A DNA stretch of 64,000 bases, taken from assembly GCA_963728355.1 (NCBI GenBank), contig CAVSJQ010000022.1, positions 310,001-374,000 on the forward strand. The letters run 5' to 3'. The stretch is from Sva-07 sp963728355. Its GTDB lineage: Bacteria; Actinomycetota; Acidimicrobiia; Acidimicrobiales; Ilumatobacteraceae. The translations under genes were made by a program, and so were the position numbers. Below, one piece after another: positions 37,390 through 47,205 of this stretch. Numbering within the stretch: position 1 is the stretch's first letter; the number at the start of each line of letters is the position of its first letter. The notes beneath the pieces were generated by a model. That model made no database searches. It worked only from the letters and a program-made list of their open reading frames with translations, and had not been told where the DNA came from.

Positions 37390-38339
37390 TCCCGCTGGCC
37401 GAGATCCGCGCTGCTGCCGACCGCATCGCGACCGAAGCGATCGTCACCCCCGTGCTGCGCTCGGATCGACTCGACGCGTTGACCGGTGCGGCCGTGCTCG
37501 TCAAGGACGAGTCGCAGCAACGCGCCGGCGCCTTCAAGTTCCGTGGCGCCTACCACCGGCTCTCGCAGATCCCCGACTCCGATCGCGGACGCGGCGTCGT
37601 GGCGGTCTCGTCCGGCAACCACGGTGCCGCCGTGGCGTGTGCCGCTCAACTGTTGGGCATGGCAGCCACGATCCACCTTCCCGACGACGTGCCCACCGCG
37701 AAGCGGGCGCTGATCGAAGGGTACGGCGCCACCATCGTCACGTTCGAGCGTTCGGTCGACGACCGCGAAGCCGGCGCTCGCCGGCAGGTCGCCGAGACCG
37801 GTGCCACGTTCGTGCATCCGTTCGAGGATCGCCTGGTGATGACGGGCCAGGGGACCGCCGCACTGGAACTGCACGAACAGGTCGGGCACCTCGACGTGCT
37901 GCTCGTGCCGATGTCCGGCGGTGGCCTGATGGCCGGCTGTGCGTCGGCGATGCGTCAGCTCGATCCGACCTGCGAGCTGATCGGCGTCGAGCCGGCGGTC
38001 GCCGATGACACCCGGCGCTCATTCGCTGCCGGTCAGATCGTGCGGATCCCGCAGCCGGACACGATCGCCGACGGCCTCGCCGTCACCGCCCCCGGCGTCG
38101 CCACGTTTGAGATCAACCGGCAGCTCGTCGCCGACGTGGTGACGGTGACCGACGAGCAGCTCGTCGATGCGATGCGCGTGGCCGACGACCTGCTCGGCCG
38201 GCACCTCGAACCGAGCGGGGTCGCCGGTCTCACAGCCCTGCTCGACGACACCGCCCGCTTCCGCTCGCGTCGTGTCGGGATCATCCTGTCGGGTGGCAAC
38301 ATCGACGATCGGCGATTCGACGCACTGCTCAGCGGCTGA
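37386..38339 (+). CDS. PLP-dependent threonine/serine dehydratase or racemase
   Basis: A 317-residue fold-type II PLP enzyme. QQRAGAFKFRGAYHRL holds the Schiff-base lysine (K51). VAVSSGNHGAAVACAAQLLG and the glycine loop PMSGGGLMAGC bind the phosphate. There is no C-terminal ACT regulatory domain, so it belongs with catabolic threonine dehydratase, serine racemase or 3-hydroxyaspartate dehydratase rather than biosynthetic IlvA. The start is GTG 37386, overlapping the methyltransferase stop. Confidence 0.87.
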   Translation: MIPLAEIRAAADRIATEAIVTPVLRSDRLDALTGAAVLVKDESQQRAGAFKFRGAYHRLSQIPDSDRGRGVVAVSSGNHGAAVACAAQLLGMAATIHLPDDVPTAKRALIEGYGATIVTFERSVDDREAGARRQVAETGATFVHPFEDRLVMTGQGTAALELHEQVGHLDVLLVPMSGGGLMAGCASAMRQLDPTCELIGVEPAVADDTRRSFAAGQIVRIPQPDTIADGLAVTAPGVATFEINRQLVADVVTVTDEQLVDAMRVADDLLGRHLEPSGVAGLTALLDDTARFRSRRVGIILSGGNIDDRRFDALLSG

Positions 38340-38352
38340 CGCGGTCGATCGG

Positions 38353-40431
38353 TCACACTGTCCAGTCGACGGGCTGCAGCGGGTCGCGCTCGTAGTGGCA
38401 GAAGGTGCCGGTGGACACGTGCTGGTGCAGGTGCGCCGCGACATCCGGGCTCGACGCCGCGAGCCGTTCCAATGCATAGCGGATCGATCGGGTGACACTC
38501 ACCCGAGCGCGTTCTGCGTCGTCGGACACGGTCCGGTCGCGCCCGCCGAGTCCCGTCGCCCGTCGCAGTTCGGCCACGAGGTAGTCGCGATCGCGTTCGG
38601 CCAGCTCGATGCGACCGAGATCGCTGTGCGAGCGCGCCTCGGCGATGTCCTCGTCGATGTCGGCCAGGCGGCGACGGTAGGCCTCCTTCGCCCGCTCGTC
38701 GAGCAGCGGAATGCCCCTGCCGATCGCCACTCGCGGATCGGCTCCCGCGTCGAGCCGGGCGAGGTCGGCGGCGTGGAACTCCCTGCCCGGCTCGGCGAGC
38801 AGTCGCTCGACGTACCGGTAGCCCTTGAGGTCACGCACGACCACCGACGACGATCCCCACTCGATGCGCCGCATGTCGCCGGTGGCGAGGAACACCGCCC
38901 GAGCCCCGTCGCTCGACGGCGCGATCGCCGGCTCGGCGGTCGTCGCCGGCACCGGCGCCTCGATACCTTCCGCCCACCAGTGCGCCCCGAAGGCCGACAG
39001 CGCCGCGCAGGCCGCACGCCGCTCGATCGCTGCATCATCGACCCGGCCTGCCGCCTCGTATCCGTCGGCGACCACGAGCCGAGCGTGGGCAGCCTCGAAG
39101 GGCGCGCCCACGTTGTCGAACACGCCGGCGGCGGTGCCCGCCAAGGTGATCGCCCGCTCGGCTTCGGCGTCGAGCAGGGCCAGACGGCCGCGGGCCACGA
39201 GTTCGTTGCCGCGCAACATCGGCGAGGGGTAGCTCGCTGCCACCCCGGCGAGCTCGTCCGTCGCGCGCTCGAGGGTCGCCCGGTCTCCGCGGGCGAATGC
39301 GATCGTCGCCTGCGCGTCGTACAGAGGCGCCAGCCGCAACGGACCGAATGGTGGGCGCTCCTTGGACGGGATGTCGATCGGGTACTCGATCGCATGGGCG
39401 ATCATCGTCGCTGCGGCATCGACGTCGCCGCGGGCCATCAGGACCAGCGACAGGCCCGGCTGCGGCGACCACGACAGCGCCGCTGCCTCGACGAACGCCT
39501 CCTCTGCGCCCTCGAGGTCACCCGAGCGGAGCCGGACGTTGCCGAGCTCGACGAGGGGCCAGCCGAACTCCCGACGCATCCACGGACGCAGCTCATCGCA
39601 GGCGGCGATCGCCTCGGCCTCGGCGAGGTCACACGTTCCACTGACCCGCAGCACCTCGGCGCGGTGCACGCGGCACCGACCGTTGATGCCCCCGACCGCT
39701 GCGCCGTGTCGCCAGCGCTCCATCACGTCGGTCCACTGCGCCGCCAGGTCGGGCATCAGAAGACCCTGGGCTGCACAGATGATCTCGCAGTACATCATCC
39801 CGGTGGTCAACGGATCCGCTGCACCCGACATCAACAGCGCACCGACCTCGTCGAGCAATTCCAGCCCGGCCTCGACGTCGCCGTCGAAGATGGTCAGCCG
39901 GGCGCTGCAGGTCCGCCCGATCACAACGGCGGGCACGACGCCGAAACGCTCACCGAGCTCGATCGCCAGCGCGGCATGGATGCGGGCTTCGCTCATCGAT
40001 CCGCACATGAACCGTTCGTACGCTCGCACCATGGCGATGATCGCCCTGACCGGATGCTCGTCGACGCCGTCGAGGTGCCGATCGGCGCAGCGCAACCACC
40101 CACGCACCGGCGCCATGAGCCCCGTGTCCATCATCAGGTACATCGCCACCATCGCGGCGACGCGTCCCGCTTCGATCTCGTCGCCGCGACGCACGAGCAG
40201 CGAGTGCAGGTCCTCCCACGACCCGACGCAGGCTTCGAAGTCGCCGGCGCCGTACAGCGCCTCGGCCCGCAGCTCGAGCACGTCGGCAGACTGGGCGGAA
40301 TCGGCCGACGTGGTGGACGGGTCGATCTCGAGGGTGGTCAGCGCCGTTGGCCAGTCGCCCGCAGCGATCGCACGGCGCGCGGTGTCGATCCGCTCGTCGT
40401 GGGTCGCTGTCGCCATGTCCCATTGTGACAT
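38353..40431 (-). CDS. Large TPR protein with conserved actinobacterial C-terminal module
   Basis: 692 residues. Most of the chain is helical TPR-like repeats (about residues 15-480). The C-terminal roughly 170 residues (VRDLKGYRYVERLLAEPGRE, ERARVSVTRSIRYALERLA, STGTFCHYERDPLQPVDW) match the tail of many actinobacterial signalling ATPases and cyclase-like regulators, but no AAA+, cyclase or helix-turn-helix domain is seen. It may be a stripped-down relative acting as a scaffold. ATG 40431 gives the longest frame; ATG 40416 (MATATHDERI) is the alternative. The start region overlaps an operator-like palindrome. Confidence 0.75.
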   Translation of the reverse strand: MSQWDMATATHDERIDTARRAIAAGDWPTALTTLEIDPSTTSADSAQSADVLELRAEALYGAGDFEACVGSWEDLHSLLVRRGDEIEAGRVAAMVAMYLMMDTGLMAPVRGWLRCADRHLDGVDEHPVRAIIAMVRAYERFMCGSMSEARIHAALAIELGERFGVVPAVVIGRTCSARLTIFDGDVEAGLELLDEVGALLMSGAADPLTTGMMYCEIICAAQGLLMPDLAAQWTDVMERWRHGAAVGGINGRCRVHRAEVLRVSGTCDLAEAEAIAACDELRPWMRREFGWPLVELGNVRLRSGDLEGAEEAFVEAAALSWSPQPGLSLVLMARGDVDAAATMIAHAIEYPIDIPSKERPPFGPLRLAPLYDAQATIAFARGDRATLERATDELAGVAASYPSPMLRGNELVARGRLALLDAEAERAITLAGTAAGVFDNVGAPFEAAHARLVVADGYEAAGRVDDAAIERRAACAALSAFGAHWWAEGIEAPVPATTAEPAIAPSSDGARAVFLATGDMRRIEWGSSSVVVRDLKGYRYVERLLAEPGREFHAADLARLDAGADPRVAIGRGIPLLDERAKEAYRRRLADIDEDIAEARSHSDLGRIELAERDRDYLVAELRRATGLGGRDRTVSDDAERARVSVTRSIRYALERLAASSPDVAAHLHQHVSTGTFCHYERDPLQPVDWTV

Positions 40432-40440
40432 CGACTGTCA
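40416..40440. promoter_or_regulatory. Overlapping inverted repeats, possible operator
   Basis: TGTCCCA-T-TGTGACA (40416-40430) is an imperfect 15-bp palindrome, and TGACA-TCGAC-TGTCA (40426-40440) is a second one sharing its right arm. They lie between the divergent TPR and cupin genes, across or just before the TPR start. The TGTC/GACA spacing resembles many dimeric-repressor sites. No candidate repressor is adjacent. Confidence 0.4.
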
Positions 40441-40498
40441 CGCCTTGTCGGCATCCGGATCCACAGGGGGGCCGGAGCACCATCAGGAGGACATGGCC

Positions 40499-40879
40499 AT
40501 GCACATTTCCAAGGACACCATCCCGGTCAAGATCGACGCTCCAGGAGCAGTCGCGCGCCAGCAGGTCGACTTCGGCGCCGCATTCGGGGTCATGGGCGCT
40601 GAATACTTCACCATGGCCAAGGGAGCGGACCTCGCTCCGCTGCTCGAGGGACTGCGCGGCGACATGTGCGATGCCGCACACTGGGGGTTCGTCATCAACG
40701 GTGTCGTGACGGTCACCTACAGCGATGCCACGACCGAGGAGTGCGCCACGGGTGATCTGTTCCACTGGCCTGCGGGCCACAGCGTCCGGGTCGAGGAGGA
40801 TGCCGATCTGATCCTCTTCAGCCCGCAGTCCGAGCACACGCCGGTGCTCGAGCACATCAAGAGCAAGATGGGTGTCTGA
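40499..40879 (+). CDS. Cupin-like small protein
   Basis: 126 residues. The central part (AHWGFVINGVVTVTYSDATT, then TGDLFHWPAGHSVRVEED) follows cupin motifs 1 and 2 with histidines at both ends. It is probably a single-domain cupin binding a metal or a small ligand; no reaction can be named. Start ATG 40499 is preferred because AGGAGG (40485-40490) is eight bases away; the ATG at 40493 would be only two bases from it. It is divergent from the TPR gene. Confidence 0.72.
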   Translation: MHISKDTIPVKIDAPGAVARQQVDFGAAFGVMGAEYFTMAKGADLAPLLEGLRGDMCDAAHWGFVINGVVTVTYSDATTEECATGDLFHWPAGHSVRVEEDADLILFSPQSEHTPVLEHIKSKMGV

Positions 40880-40895
40880 GCGAGCGGCCCGGACG

Positions 40896-42640
40896 TCAGA
40901 TTCTCGCCGGGTCGACCTCGATCCGGACCCGCGAGCCCGGCAGTCGTTCAGCGGCGTTCAGCGCAGTGCCGAGCGTCATCCAGTTCGGCGCTCTCACGAG
41001 GAACCGGTCGGTACCGTCGCCGCCGACCTCGACACCCTTCGGCAACTGCGCCACCAGTTCGGTGGCGCCCGCACCGGTGACGAGCGCCAACGCCCCGAAC
41101 GGGGGCAGGCCGAGCAGCTGCCGGCGAGCACGCTCACCGTCGAGGATTCGTCCTGGGTCGCCGGCGGCCGCCGCGGCGATCACCTCGTGGTCGGGTGAGA
41201 ACGTCTGGATCAGCACCTCGGAGGCAATGCGTCCGGCGCGGGCGACGAGCGCCAGCGCGTGCTCGCTCGCCCGGAATCGAGGAGCCAGCATCTCGGAGTC
41301 GAACTCGAGGAAGGCGACGACGTCGGCGGACCGGACGCGGTGCAGCACGGCTTCCGTGCCGACGTAGATGCCGGCTCGCACGGGTGGTCCGCCGTCCGCG
41401 CCGGTGACGGCGGCGGCCGGTCGGGCCGCGGCGGCCTCCAGCTCCTCACGCAGACGGGTGACGCCGGGCCGGAGGTTGGCGAAGCGGCCCGCCCCACAGG
41501 CCTGGCACACGGCCGGACGGTTCGTGCCACAACGCCGACAGTGCAGTCGGCCGTCGTCGTCGAGCCCGGTCGCCGCGTCGCATTCTTCACAGCGGATCAG
41601 GGCACGGCACGACCGGCACGCCAGCACCCGGGCGCGTCCGGTGATGTTGCTGATGCACGCCACGGTCAGGTCGGGATCGCGCAACCGCGCGATCAACTCC
41701 GAGGTGACCAACGACCGCTTCCACGGATCCTCGTCCGTGCGGTCGACCACCGTGACGGTCGGCCATCCGGCGCGTTCGCGAGGGGCGGGTGGATGCACGA
41801 CACCGGCGGGTCCGGCGTCGTCGACGACTGCCGTCAACGTCGGCACCGGCGACACGAGCACGAACGGCACGCCCGCACGGCGGCAGCGTTCGACGACCAC
41901 GTCGCGGGCGTGCCACGTCGGCGTCCGTTCGTTCTGCAGGGCTTCGTCGTGCTCGTCGATGACGACGCCCGCGGCAAGGCCGGGGCATGGTGCCCACGCG
42001 GCGGTACGGGTGCCGATCACGACGTCGACTCCCCCAGCGGCCGCCGCCCACTCCTCCGGCACGACCGCCACCGTGAGTCCGGCGCGCCTCAGGCGAGTCG
42101 AGAGCAGTGCCACCGCGTCGTGCTCCGGGACGACGACCAGTGCCGGTCCCCGCCCGACGGCCGCCAGGATGGTGGGCACCACGTCGACGCGGGGGCGAGC
42201 CGGAGCACTCCCCCGCCGGCGGCGAGAAGTTCCCTCGTGGCGGGCGACGCAGGTGCGGGGGTCATCGCGGTTCGCCGGTCCGGCGGGAGTGCGACGACGG
42301 CGCGTCCCGGCGACGCCGTGACCAGGAACGGACGGATCCGACGTCCCGCCCACCGCACCGACGCCCACTGCGCGAGGTCGAACAGATCGGCCGCCGGGCC
42401 GTGTCCGGTGACCTTGGCGATCGGCTTCAGCGAGTCGAGCGGGCGTCCATCGGCCGTCGTCGCCGAGATCGAGGCGACCCAGCCCCCGATCCGGCGGCCG
42501 TGGAGTTCGACACGCACGATGGTGCCCACCTCCACGTCCGCTGCGAGATCGGCGGGGATCAGGTAGTCGAAGTGCTTGTCGAGGCCGGTGACGTCGGGAA
42601 CGACCGAGGCAACTGCCACTGCAGCTGCGAGGTCGGCCAC
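40896..42640 (-). pseudogene. priA: PriA-like primosomal protein, split by a one-base frameshift
   Basis: The N-terminal frame from GTG 42640 encodes the 3'-end DNA-binding domain (HFDYLIPADLAADVEVGTIV, VRVELHGRRIGGWV). After RLAP the frame is lost. The rest (VDVVPTILAAVGRGPALVVV, ACRSCRALIRCEECDAATG with paired zinc cysteines, ARRQLLGLPPFG) continues in the -1 frame to 40896. The break lies in a G5/C5 run at 42191-42195; six bases would restore one protein of about 580 residues. As in other actinobacterial PriA there is no Walker A motif, so this is a structural restart factor rather than a helicase. A sequencing error in the homopolymer is possible. Confidence 0.85.
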
Positions 42641-42651
42641 CGGGGTGCGAC

Positions 42652-43839
42652 TCAGAGGCCGACGGCGCTCTTGAAGTCGTCGAGCCTGCTGAGGTCCTCC
42701 CAGGGGAAGCCGGCGCGGCCGAAGTGTCCGTAGGCGGCGGAGCGCTTGTAGATCGGGCGCTTCAGGTCGAGATCACGCACGATCGCGCCAGGGCGCAGGT
42801 CGAACGTCGAGCGCACCGCGGCCTCGATGGCAGCGGGATCGACGTGCGAGGTCCCGAACGTCTCGACGAGGATGCTCATCGGCTGCGCCATGCCGATGGC
42901 GTACGCCAGCTGCACCTCGCAGCGGTCGGCAGCACCGGACGCGACCACGTGCTTGGCCACCCACCGGCCGGCGTAGGCCGCCGAACGGTCGACCTTGCTG
43001 GGATCCTTGCCCGAGAACGCGCCGCCACCGTGACGGCCCATGCCGCCGTAGGTGTCGACGATGATCTTGCGGCCGGTGAGACCGGCGTCGGCGAACGGGC
43101 CACCCCGCACGAACTGACCGGTCGGGTTGACGTAGATCTCGTAGTCGTCGTCGGCGAAGCGTTCCGGGATCATCGGGCGGATGACCTGATCGATCAGATC
43201 GGGGCGGATCACGGTGTCGCGGTCGACGCCCTCTTGGTGCTGCGTGCTGATCAGGACGGCCTTGAGCGCCACCGGCCAGCCGTTGTGGTACTCGTAGGTG
43301 ACCTGCGTCTTGCCGTCGGGACGCAGGTACGGCACCTGGCCGGACTTGCGGACCTCGGCGAGGCGTTCGGAGAGCCGATGCGCGGTCCAGATCGGCAGCG
43401 GCATCAGGTCGTCGGTCTCGTTGCACGCATAGCCGAACATCATGCCCTGGTCGCCCGCACCCTGCAGGTTGAGCATGTCCTCGCCCGACTTGCCGCCGCG
43501 GACCTCTTCGCTGGTGTCGACGCCCTGGGCGATGTCGGGGCTCTGCTCGTCGATCGACACGATCACGCCGCACGTGTTGCCGTCGAAGCCGTAGATCGCA
43601 TTGTCGTAGCCGATGCCGTTGATGGTCTCGCGGGCGATCTTGGGGATGTCGACGTAGGCGGTGGTGGTGATCTCGCCGGCGATCACGCACAGCCCGGTGG
43701 TGAGGAGCGTTTCACACGCAACGCGCCCCTCGGGATCCTCGGCGAGGATGGCGTCGAGGACGGCGTCGGAGACCTGGTCGGCCATCTTGTCGGGATGGCC
43801 CTCGGTGACGCTTTCGGAGGTGAACGTGTACGTGCTCAT
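42652..43839 (-). CDS. metK: S-adenosylmethionine synthetase
   Basis: 395 residues. It makes SAM from methionine and ATP. Signatures are FTSESVTEGHPDKMADQVSD at the N-terminus, GAGDQGMMFGYACNET and the glycine-rich GGGAFSGKDPSKVDRSAAYA phosphate loop. The length is standard. The start ATG 43839 overlaps the coaBC stop by ATGA, and priA follows after 11 bases. No SAM riboswitch is present because the gene is internal to the superoperon. Confidence 0.98.
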   Translation of the reverse strand: MSTYTFTSESVTEGHPDKMADQVSDAVLDAILAEDPEGRVACETLLTTGLCVIAGEITTTAYVDIPKIARETINGIGYDNAIYGFDGNTCGVIVSIDEQSPDIAQGVDTSEEVRGGKSGEDMLNLQGAGDQGMMFGYACNETDDLMPLPIWTAHRLSERLAEVRKSGQVPYLRPDGKTQVTYEYHNGWPVALKAVLISTQHQEGVDRDTVIRPDLIDQVIRPMIPERFADDDYEIYVNPTGQFVRGGPFADAGLTGRKIIVDTYGGMGRHGGGAFSGKDPSKVDRSAAYAGRWVAKHVVASGAADRCEVQLAYAIGMAQPMSILVETFGTSHVDPAAIEAAVRSTFDLRPGAIVRDLDLKRPIYKRSAAYGHFGRAGFPWEDLSRLDDFKSAVGL

Positions 43840-45056
43840 GCAAAGTCCTGTCGATGTGTTGAGCGGATGGAGACGAGAATGTCGATGATGGTGTCGATGA
43901 CGGCCCGAGCGACATCTCGCTTCGATGCGAGGTCGATCTCGACAGGCTCCGCGTCGGGCCGCAACAGCGTAACCGCATTCGTGTCGTGAGCGAAGCCAAC
44001 CTGCGGGGCGCCCACGTCGTTGGCGACGATGAGGTCGAGGTGCTTCGCACGCAGCTTCGCCGACGCGTTCGCGACCAGGTCGTCGGTCTCGGCGGCGAAG
44101 CCGACCAGCACCTGGCCGTCGCGCTTGGCAGCGCCGAGTCCGGCCAGGATGTCCGGCGTCGGCTCGAGGACGATCTCGGGAACGCCGTCACGTTTCTTCA
44201 GCTTGCCGTCGGCAGCCGCCGTGGGGCGGAAGTCGGCAACGGCGGCGCTCATCACGATCACGTCACGGTCGGCGACCAGTTCGGCCATCGCCTGCTGCAT
44301 CTGCTCGGCGGTCTCGACCTGGACCAGCTCGACGCCCGACGGCACCGGCAGCGTGACGGTCGACACGAGCGTCACCTCGGCCCCCCGCGATGCCGCCTCG
44401 GCCGCCACCGCGTATCCCTGCTTGCCGGAGCTGCGGTTCGCAATCACCCGAACGGCGTCGATCGGCTCGCGGGTGCCGCCGGCGGAGACCACCATGCGTA
44501 CCCCGGCGAGATCGAGCGGGCCGAGGATCCGGTCAGCCGCCTCGACGATCGCCGACGGGTCCGCCAGCCGGCCCGGACCCACGTCGCCACCGGCCAACCG
44601 GCCCGATTCCGGCTCGACGACGTGGACGCCGCGGGCCCGCAGGACCGACATGTTCTCGACCACGCTCGGGTGCTCCCACATCTCGGTGTGCATTGCCGGG
44701 CACACGAGCACCGGCGCCCGGGTGGCGATCAGCGTGTTGGTCAGCAGGTCGGTCGACAGCCCCATGCGATAGGCCGCCAGGAGCCGCGCCGTCGCGGGAG
44801 CGACGATGATCAGGTCGGCGCCCTGGCCGATGCTGGTGTGGGGAATGGGGGTCGTCGGGTTGTCCCACAGCTCGGTCTGCACCGGCTCGGAGGCGAGTGC
44901 GCTCAACGTCGTGCGGCCGATGAAGTGCTCGGCACCCTCCGTCATGATCGGAACGACGTGCGCACCGGCATCGACCAGACGACGACACACCTCGACCGCC
45001 TTGTACGCGGCGATCCCGCCGGTCACCCCCAACACGATGCGCTTGCCTGCGAGCAT
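43836..45056 (-). CDS. coaBC: Bifunctional phosphopantothenoylcysteine synthetase/decarboxylase
   Basis: A 406-residue two-domain CoA enzyme. CoaC (residues 1-185) is the FMN-dependent decarboxylase, with VTGGIAAYKAVEVCRRL, the catalytic histidine in PHTSIGQGAD and PAMHTEMW. CoaB (about 190-406) is the CTP-dependent ligase, with VSAGGTREPIDAVRVIANRS, SAAVADFRP and LKKRDG. ATG 45056 has AGGAGGGG upstream, which decides it over an earlier in-frame ATG. It is coupled to metK by ATGA. Confidence 0.97.
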   Translation of the reverse strand: MLAGKRIVLGVTGGIAAYKAVEVCRRLVDAGAHVVPIMTEGAEHFIGRTTLSALASEPVQTELWDNPTTPIPHTSIGQGADLIIVAPATARLLAAYRMGLSTDLLTNTLIATRAPVLVCPAMHTEMWEHPSVVENMSVLRARGVHVVEPESGRLAGGDVGPGRLADPSAIVEAADRILGPLDLAGVRMVVSAGGTREPIDAVRVIANRSSGKQGYAVAAEAASRGAEVTLVSTVTLPVPSGVELVQVETAEQMQQAMAELVADRDVIVMSAAVADFRPTAAADGKLKKRDGVPEIVLEPTPDILAGLGAAKRDGQVLVGFAAETDDLVANASAKLRAKHLDLIVANDVGAPQVGFAHDTNAVTLLRPDAEPVEIDLASKRDVARAVIDTIIDILVSIRSTHRQDFA

Positions 45057-45107
45057 CGACGTCCCCTCCTGCTCTCGTGCGGCGGGTCGGTCACGACCCA
45101 CCGACGG

Positions 45108-45425
45108 TCAGCTCTCTGTCGCCTCGTCGCCAGCGGCCTCGTCGCCGACGGCCTCGTCGGCAACGGCGTCGGCCTCGGCGGGCGCTTCGGTCCAGACGAT
45201 CTTGTCCTGGGCGATCTCCTCGAAGGCGATCGACAGTGGCTTGCGAGCCACCGATGACACCTGTGGCGGGATCATGTGGCCGAGGCCGTCGCCGAGCTGG
45301 TTGAAGTACGAGTTGATGTTGCGGGCCCGGCGCGCCGCCAGCGTGACGAGCGTGAACTTCGAGTCGACCGTGTCGAGCAACTGCTCGATGGGCGGATTGA
45401 TCATCGTGTCGTGGTCGAGGGCCAT
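45108..45425 (-). CDS. rpoZ: RNA polymerase omega subunit
   Basis: 105 residues. The core motif KFTLVTLAARRARNINSYFN and the later RKPLSIAFEEIAQDKI are diagnostic of omega, which wraps the beta' C-terminus and helps assembly. The acidic A/E/D tail after residue 85 is low complexity. ATG 45425 is chosen with AGGA ten bases upstream; an in-frame GTG nine bases earlier is possible. The mihF-gmk-rpoZ-coaBC order is conserved in actinobacteria. Confidence 0.95.
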   Translation of the reverse strand: MALDHDTMINPPIEQLLDTVDSKFTLVTLAARRARNINSYFNQLGDGLGHMIPPQVSSVARKPLSIAFEEIAQDKIVWTEAPAEADAVADEAVGDEAAGDEATES

Positions 45426-45437
45426 AAGGGCCACATC

Positions 45438-45974
45438 CTACCGGGCGCGAGCGGTTTCGATGATTTGCAGCATCTCGTCGATCGTGTCGTCGAGATCGTC
45501 GTTGACGACGATGTGGTCGGCGAGTTCCCGCCCGATCGGTTCTTCGATCTCGGCCTTCTTCAGGCGCGCCAGCACCTTGTCGCCCGGGTCGCCCCGGCCG
45601 CGGAGCCGGCGTTCCTGCTCCTCGCGCGAGGGCGGCACGACGAACAGCAGCAGCGCATCGGGGAACATCTTCTTCACCTGTTGGGCGCCGTCGACCTCGA
45701 TCTCGAGCACGATGTCCTGGTCGGTGCCCGGCTCCGGCACCGGACTGCCGTAGTAGTTGCCGAGGAACTCGGTCCACTCGATGAAGCCGCCGTCGGCGAT
45801 GTGTTGCTCGAATGTGGCGGTGTCGGTGAACACGTAGGCGTCCGGCGCCTCGGACGGACGACGCTCGCGAGTGGTCCACGACCTGCTCAGCCACAGCCCG
45901 GCGTCGCAACGCACGAGCTCGTCGACGATGGTGCCCTTGCCGACCCCGCCCGGGCCGGAGACGACGATGATCAA
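45438..45974 (-). CDS. gmk: Guanylate kinase
   Basis: 178 residues. It converts GMP to GDP. P-loop VVSGPGGVGKGT, GMP-binding SRSWTTRERRPSEAPDAYVF and EWTEFLGNYYGSP, and the lid RRLRGRG are present. There is no ATG or GTG in frame between the mihF stop and the P-loop, so TTG 45974 is the likely start, giving LIIVVSGPGG as N-terminus. It lies 13 bases after mihF. Confidence 0.95.
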   Translation of the reverse strand: MIIVVSGPGGVGKGTIVDELVRCDAGLWLSRSWTTRERRPSEAPDAYVFTDTATFEQHIADGGFIEWTEFLGNYYGSPVPEPGTDQDIVLEIEVDGAQQVKKMFPDALLLFVVPPSREEQERRLRGRGDPGDKVLARLKKAEIEEPIGRELADHIVVNDDLDDTIDEMLQIIETARAR

Positions 45975-45987
45975 CGAACCGGCCCGG

Positions 45988-46296
45988 TCAGCCGAGGAGT
46001 TCGAGGAGTTTCGACTTCTGCTGGGCTCCGAGGCCTTGCACGCGGCGGTTGTCGGCGATCTCGATGTCGTCCATGATGCGACGCGCCTTGACCTTGCCGA
46101 CACCGGGAAGCGATTCCAGAAGTGAGACGACCTTCAACTTGCCGACGTTCGCGTCGGTGGACGACAGCGCATCGGCCAACGACATCGAGCCCATCTTGAG
46201 GCGGGCCTTGATCTCCGCCCGTGCGGCGCGGGCTTCGGCTGCTTTGGCGAGCGCCGCCGAACGCTGCTCGGGGGTCAGCTGTGGGGGTGTTGCCAT
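45988..46296 (-). CDS. mihF: Actinobacterial integration host factor (mIHF)
   Basis: 102 residues. A basic N-terminal helix (QRSAALAKAAEARAARAEIK) is followed by the helix-two-turn-helix DNA-binding core: LLESLPGVGKVKARRIMDDI and RRVQGLGAQQKSKLLELL. This is the mycobacterial-type IHF, unrelated to enterobacterial IHF, which bends DNA and shapes the nucleoid. It is found only in Actinomycetota, and always near gmk, so it is strong support for the taxonomic call. The start is ATG 46296, four bases after pyrD. Confidence 0.95.
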   Translation of the reverse strand: MATPPQLTPEQRSAALAKAAEARAARAEIKARLKMGSMSLADALSSTDANVGKLKVVSLLESLPGVGKVKARRIMDDIEIADNRRVQGLGAQQKSKLLELLG

Positions 46297-46300
46297 GAGA

Positions 46301-47205
46301 TCACGCTATCGCAGCGATGTCGGCGAGCCGGGTCAATCCGCGTTCGGCCGCCCACTCCACGATTTCCTGCTGGATCGTCAGCGCCGCGCCAGGATCGGCG
46401 AACGAGGCGGTGCCGACCTGGACCGCCGATGCCCCCGCCAGGAGCAGCTCGATGGCATCCCACGCCGAGGCCACGCCGCCGACGCCCACGATCGGCACGT
46501 CGGGGAGCGCACGGTGCACGTCGTGCACCGCTCGAACCGCGATCGGGTGGATCGCGCGCCCGGACAGGCCGCCGCCACCGGCACCGAGCGTCGGGGCAAG
46601 GGTCCGCGGGTCGTAGGCGAGACCGAGCAGCGTGTTGATGCACGTCACCGCGTCGGCACCGGCGCCGACGACGGCCTCGGCGACGTCGATGATGCGATCG
46701 GTGTTGGCACTGAGCTTCGCCCAGCGTGGACGTCGGCACCCGGCCGTGGCCGCGATCACCTCGGCCGACAGCTCGGCGTCGTGGGCGAAGATCGACCCCC
46801 GGCCCTCGAGGTTGGGGCACGACAGGTTCACCTCCACGGCGATCACCTCCGGTGGAGCGGTCGCCAGCAGGTCGGCGGCCTGCGCGTAGTCGTCGACGCT
46901 GCGGCCCCAGATGCTGGCCACGACGGTGGCGCCACAGGCGACGAGATCGCCGACGACGTGGTCGAGCCAGTACTGGACACCGGGGCCCTGCAGCCCGACG
47001 GCGTTCATCATTCCCTGCGGGGTCGGATGCAGGCGCGGCGCAGGATTGCCGGGCCACTCGTAGGCGGCGAGCGACTTGGTCACCACGGCGCCGAGCGCAC
47101 GCAGGTCGAGGTGGCCGGCCAGTTCGGTGCCGTAGCCGGCCGTGCCCGACGCCGTCATCACCGGAGCGTCGAGTTGCACACCGCCGACGGTGACACGGGT
47201 GTCGA

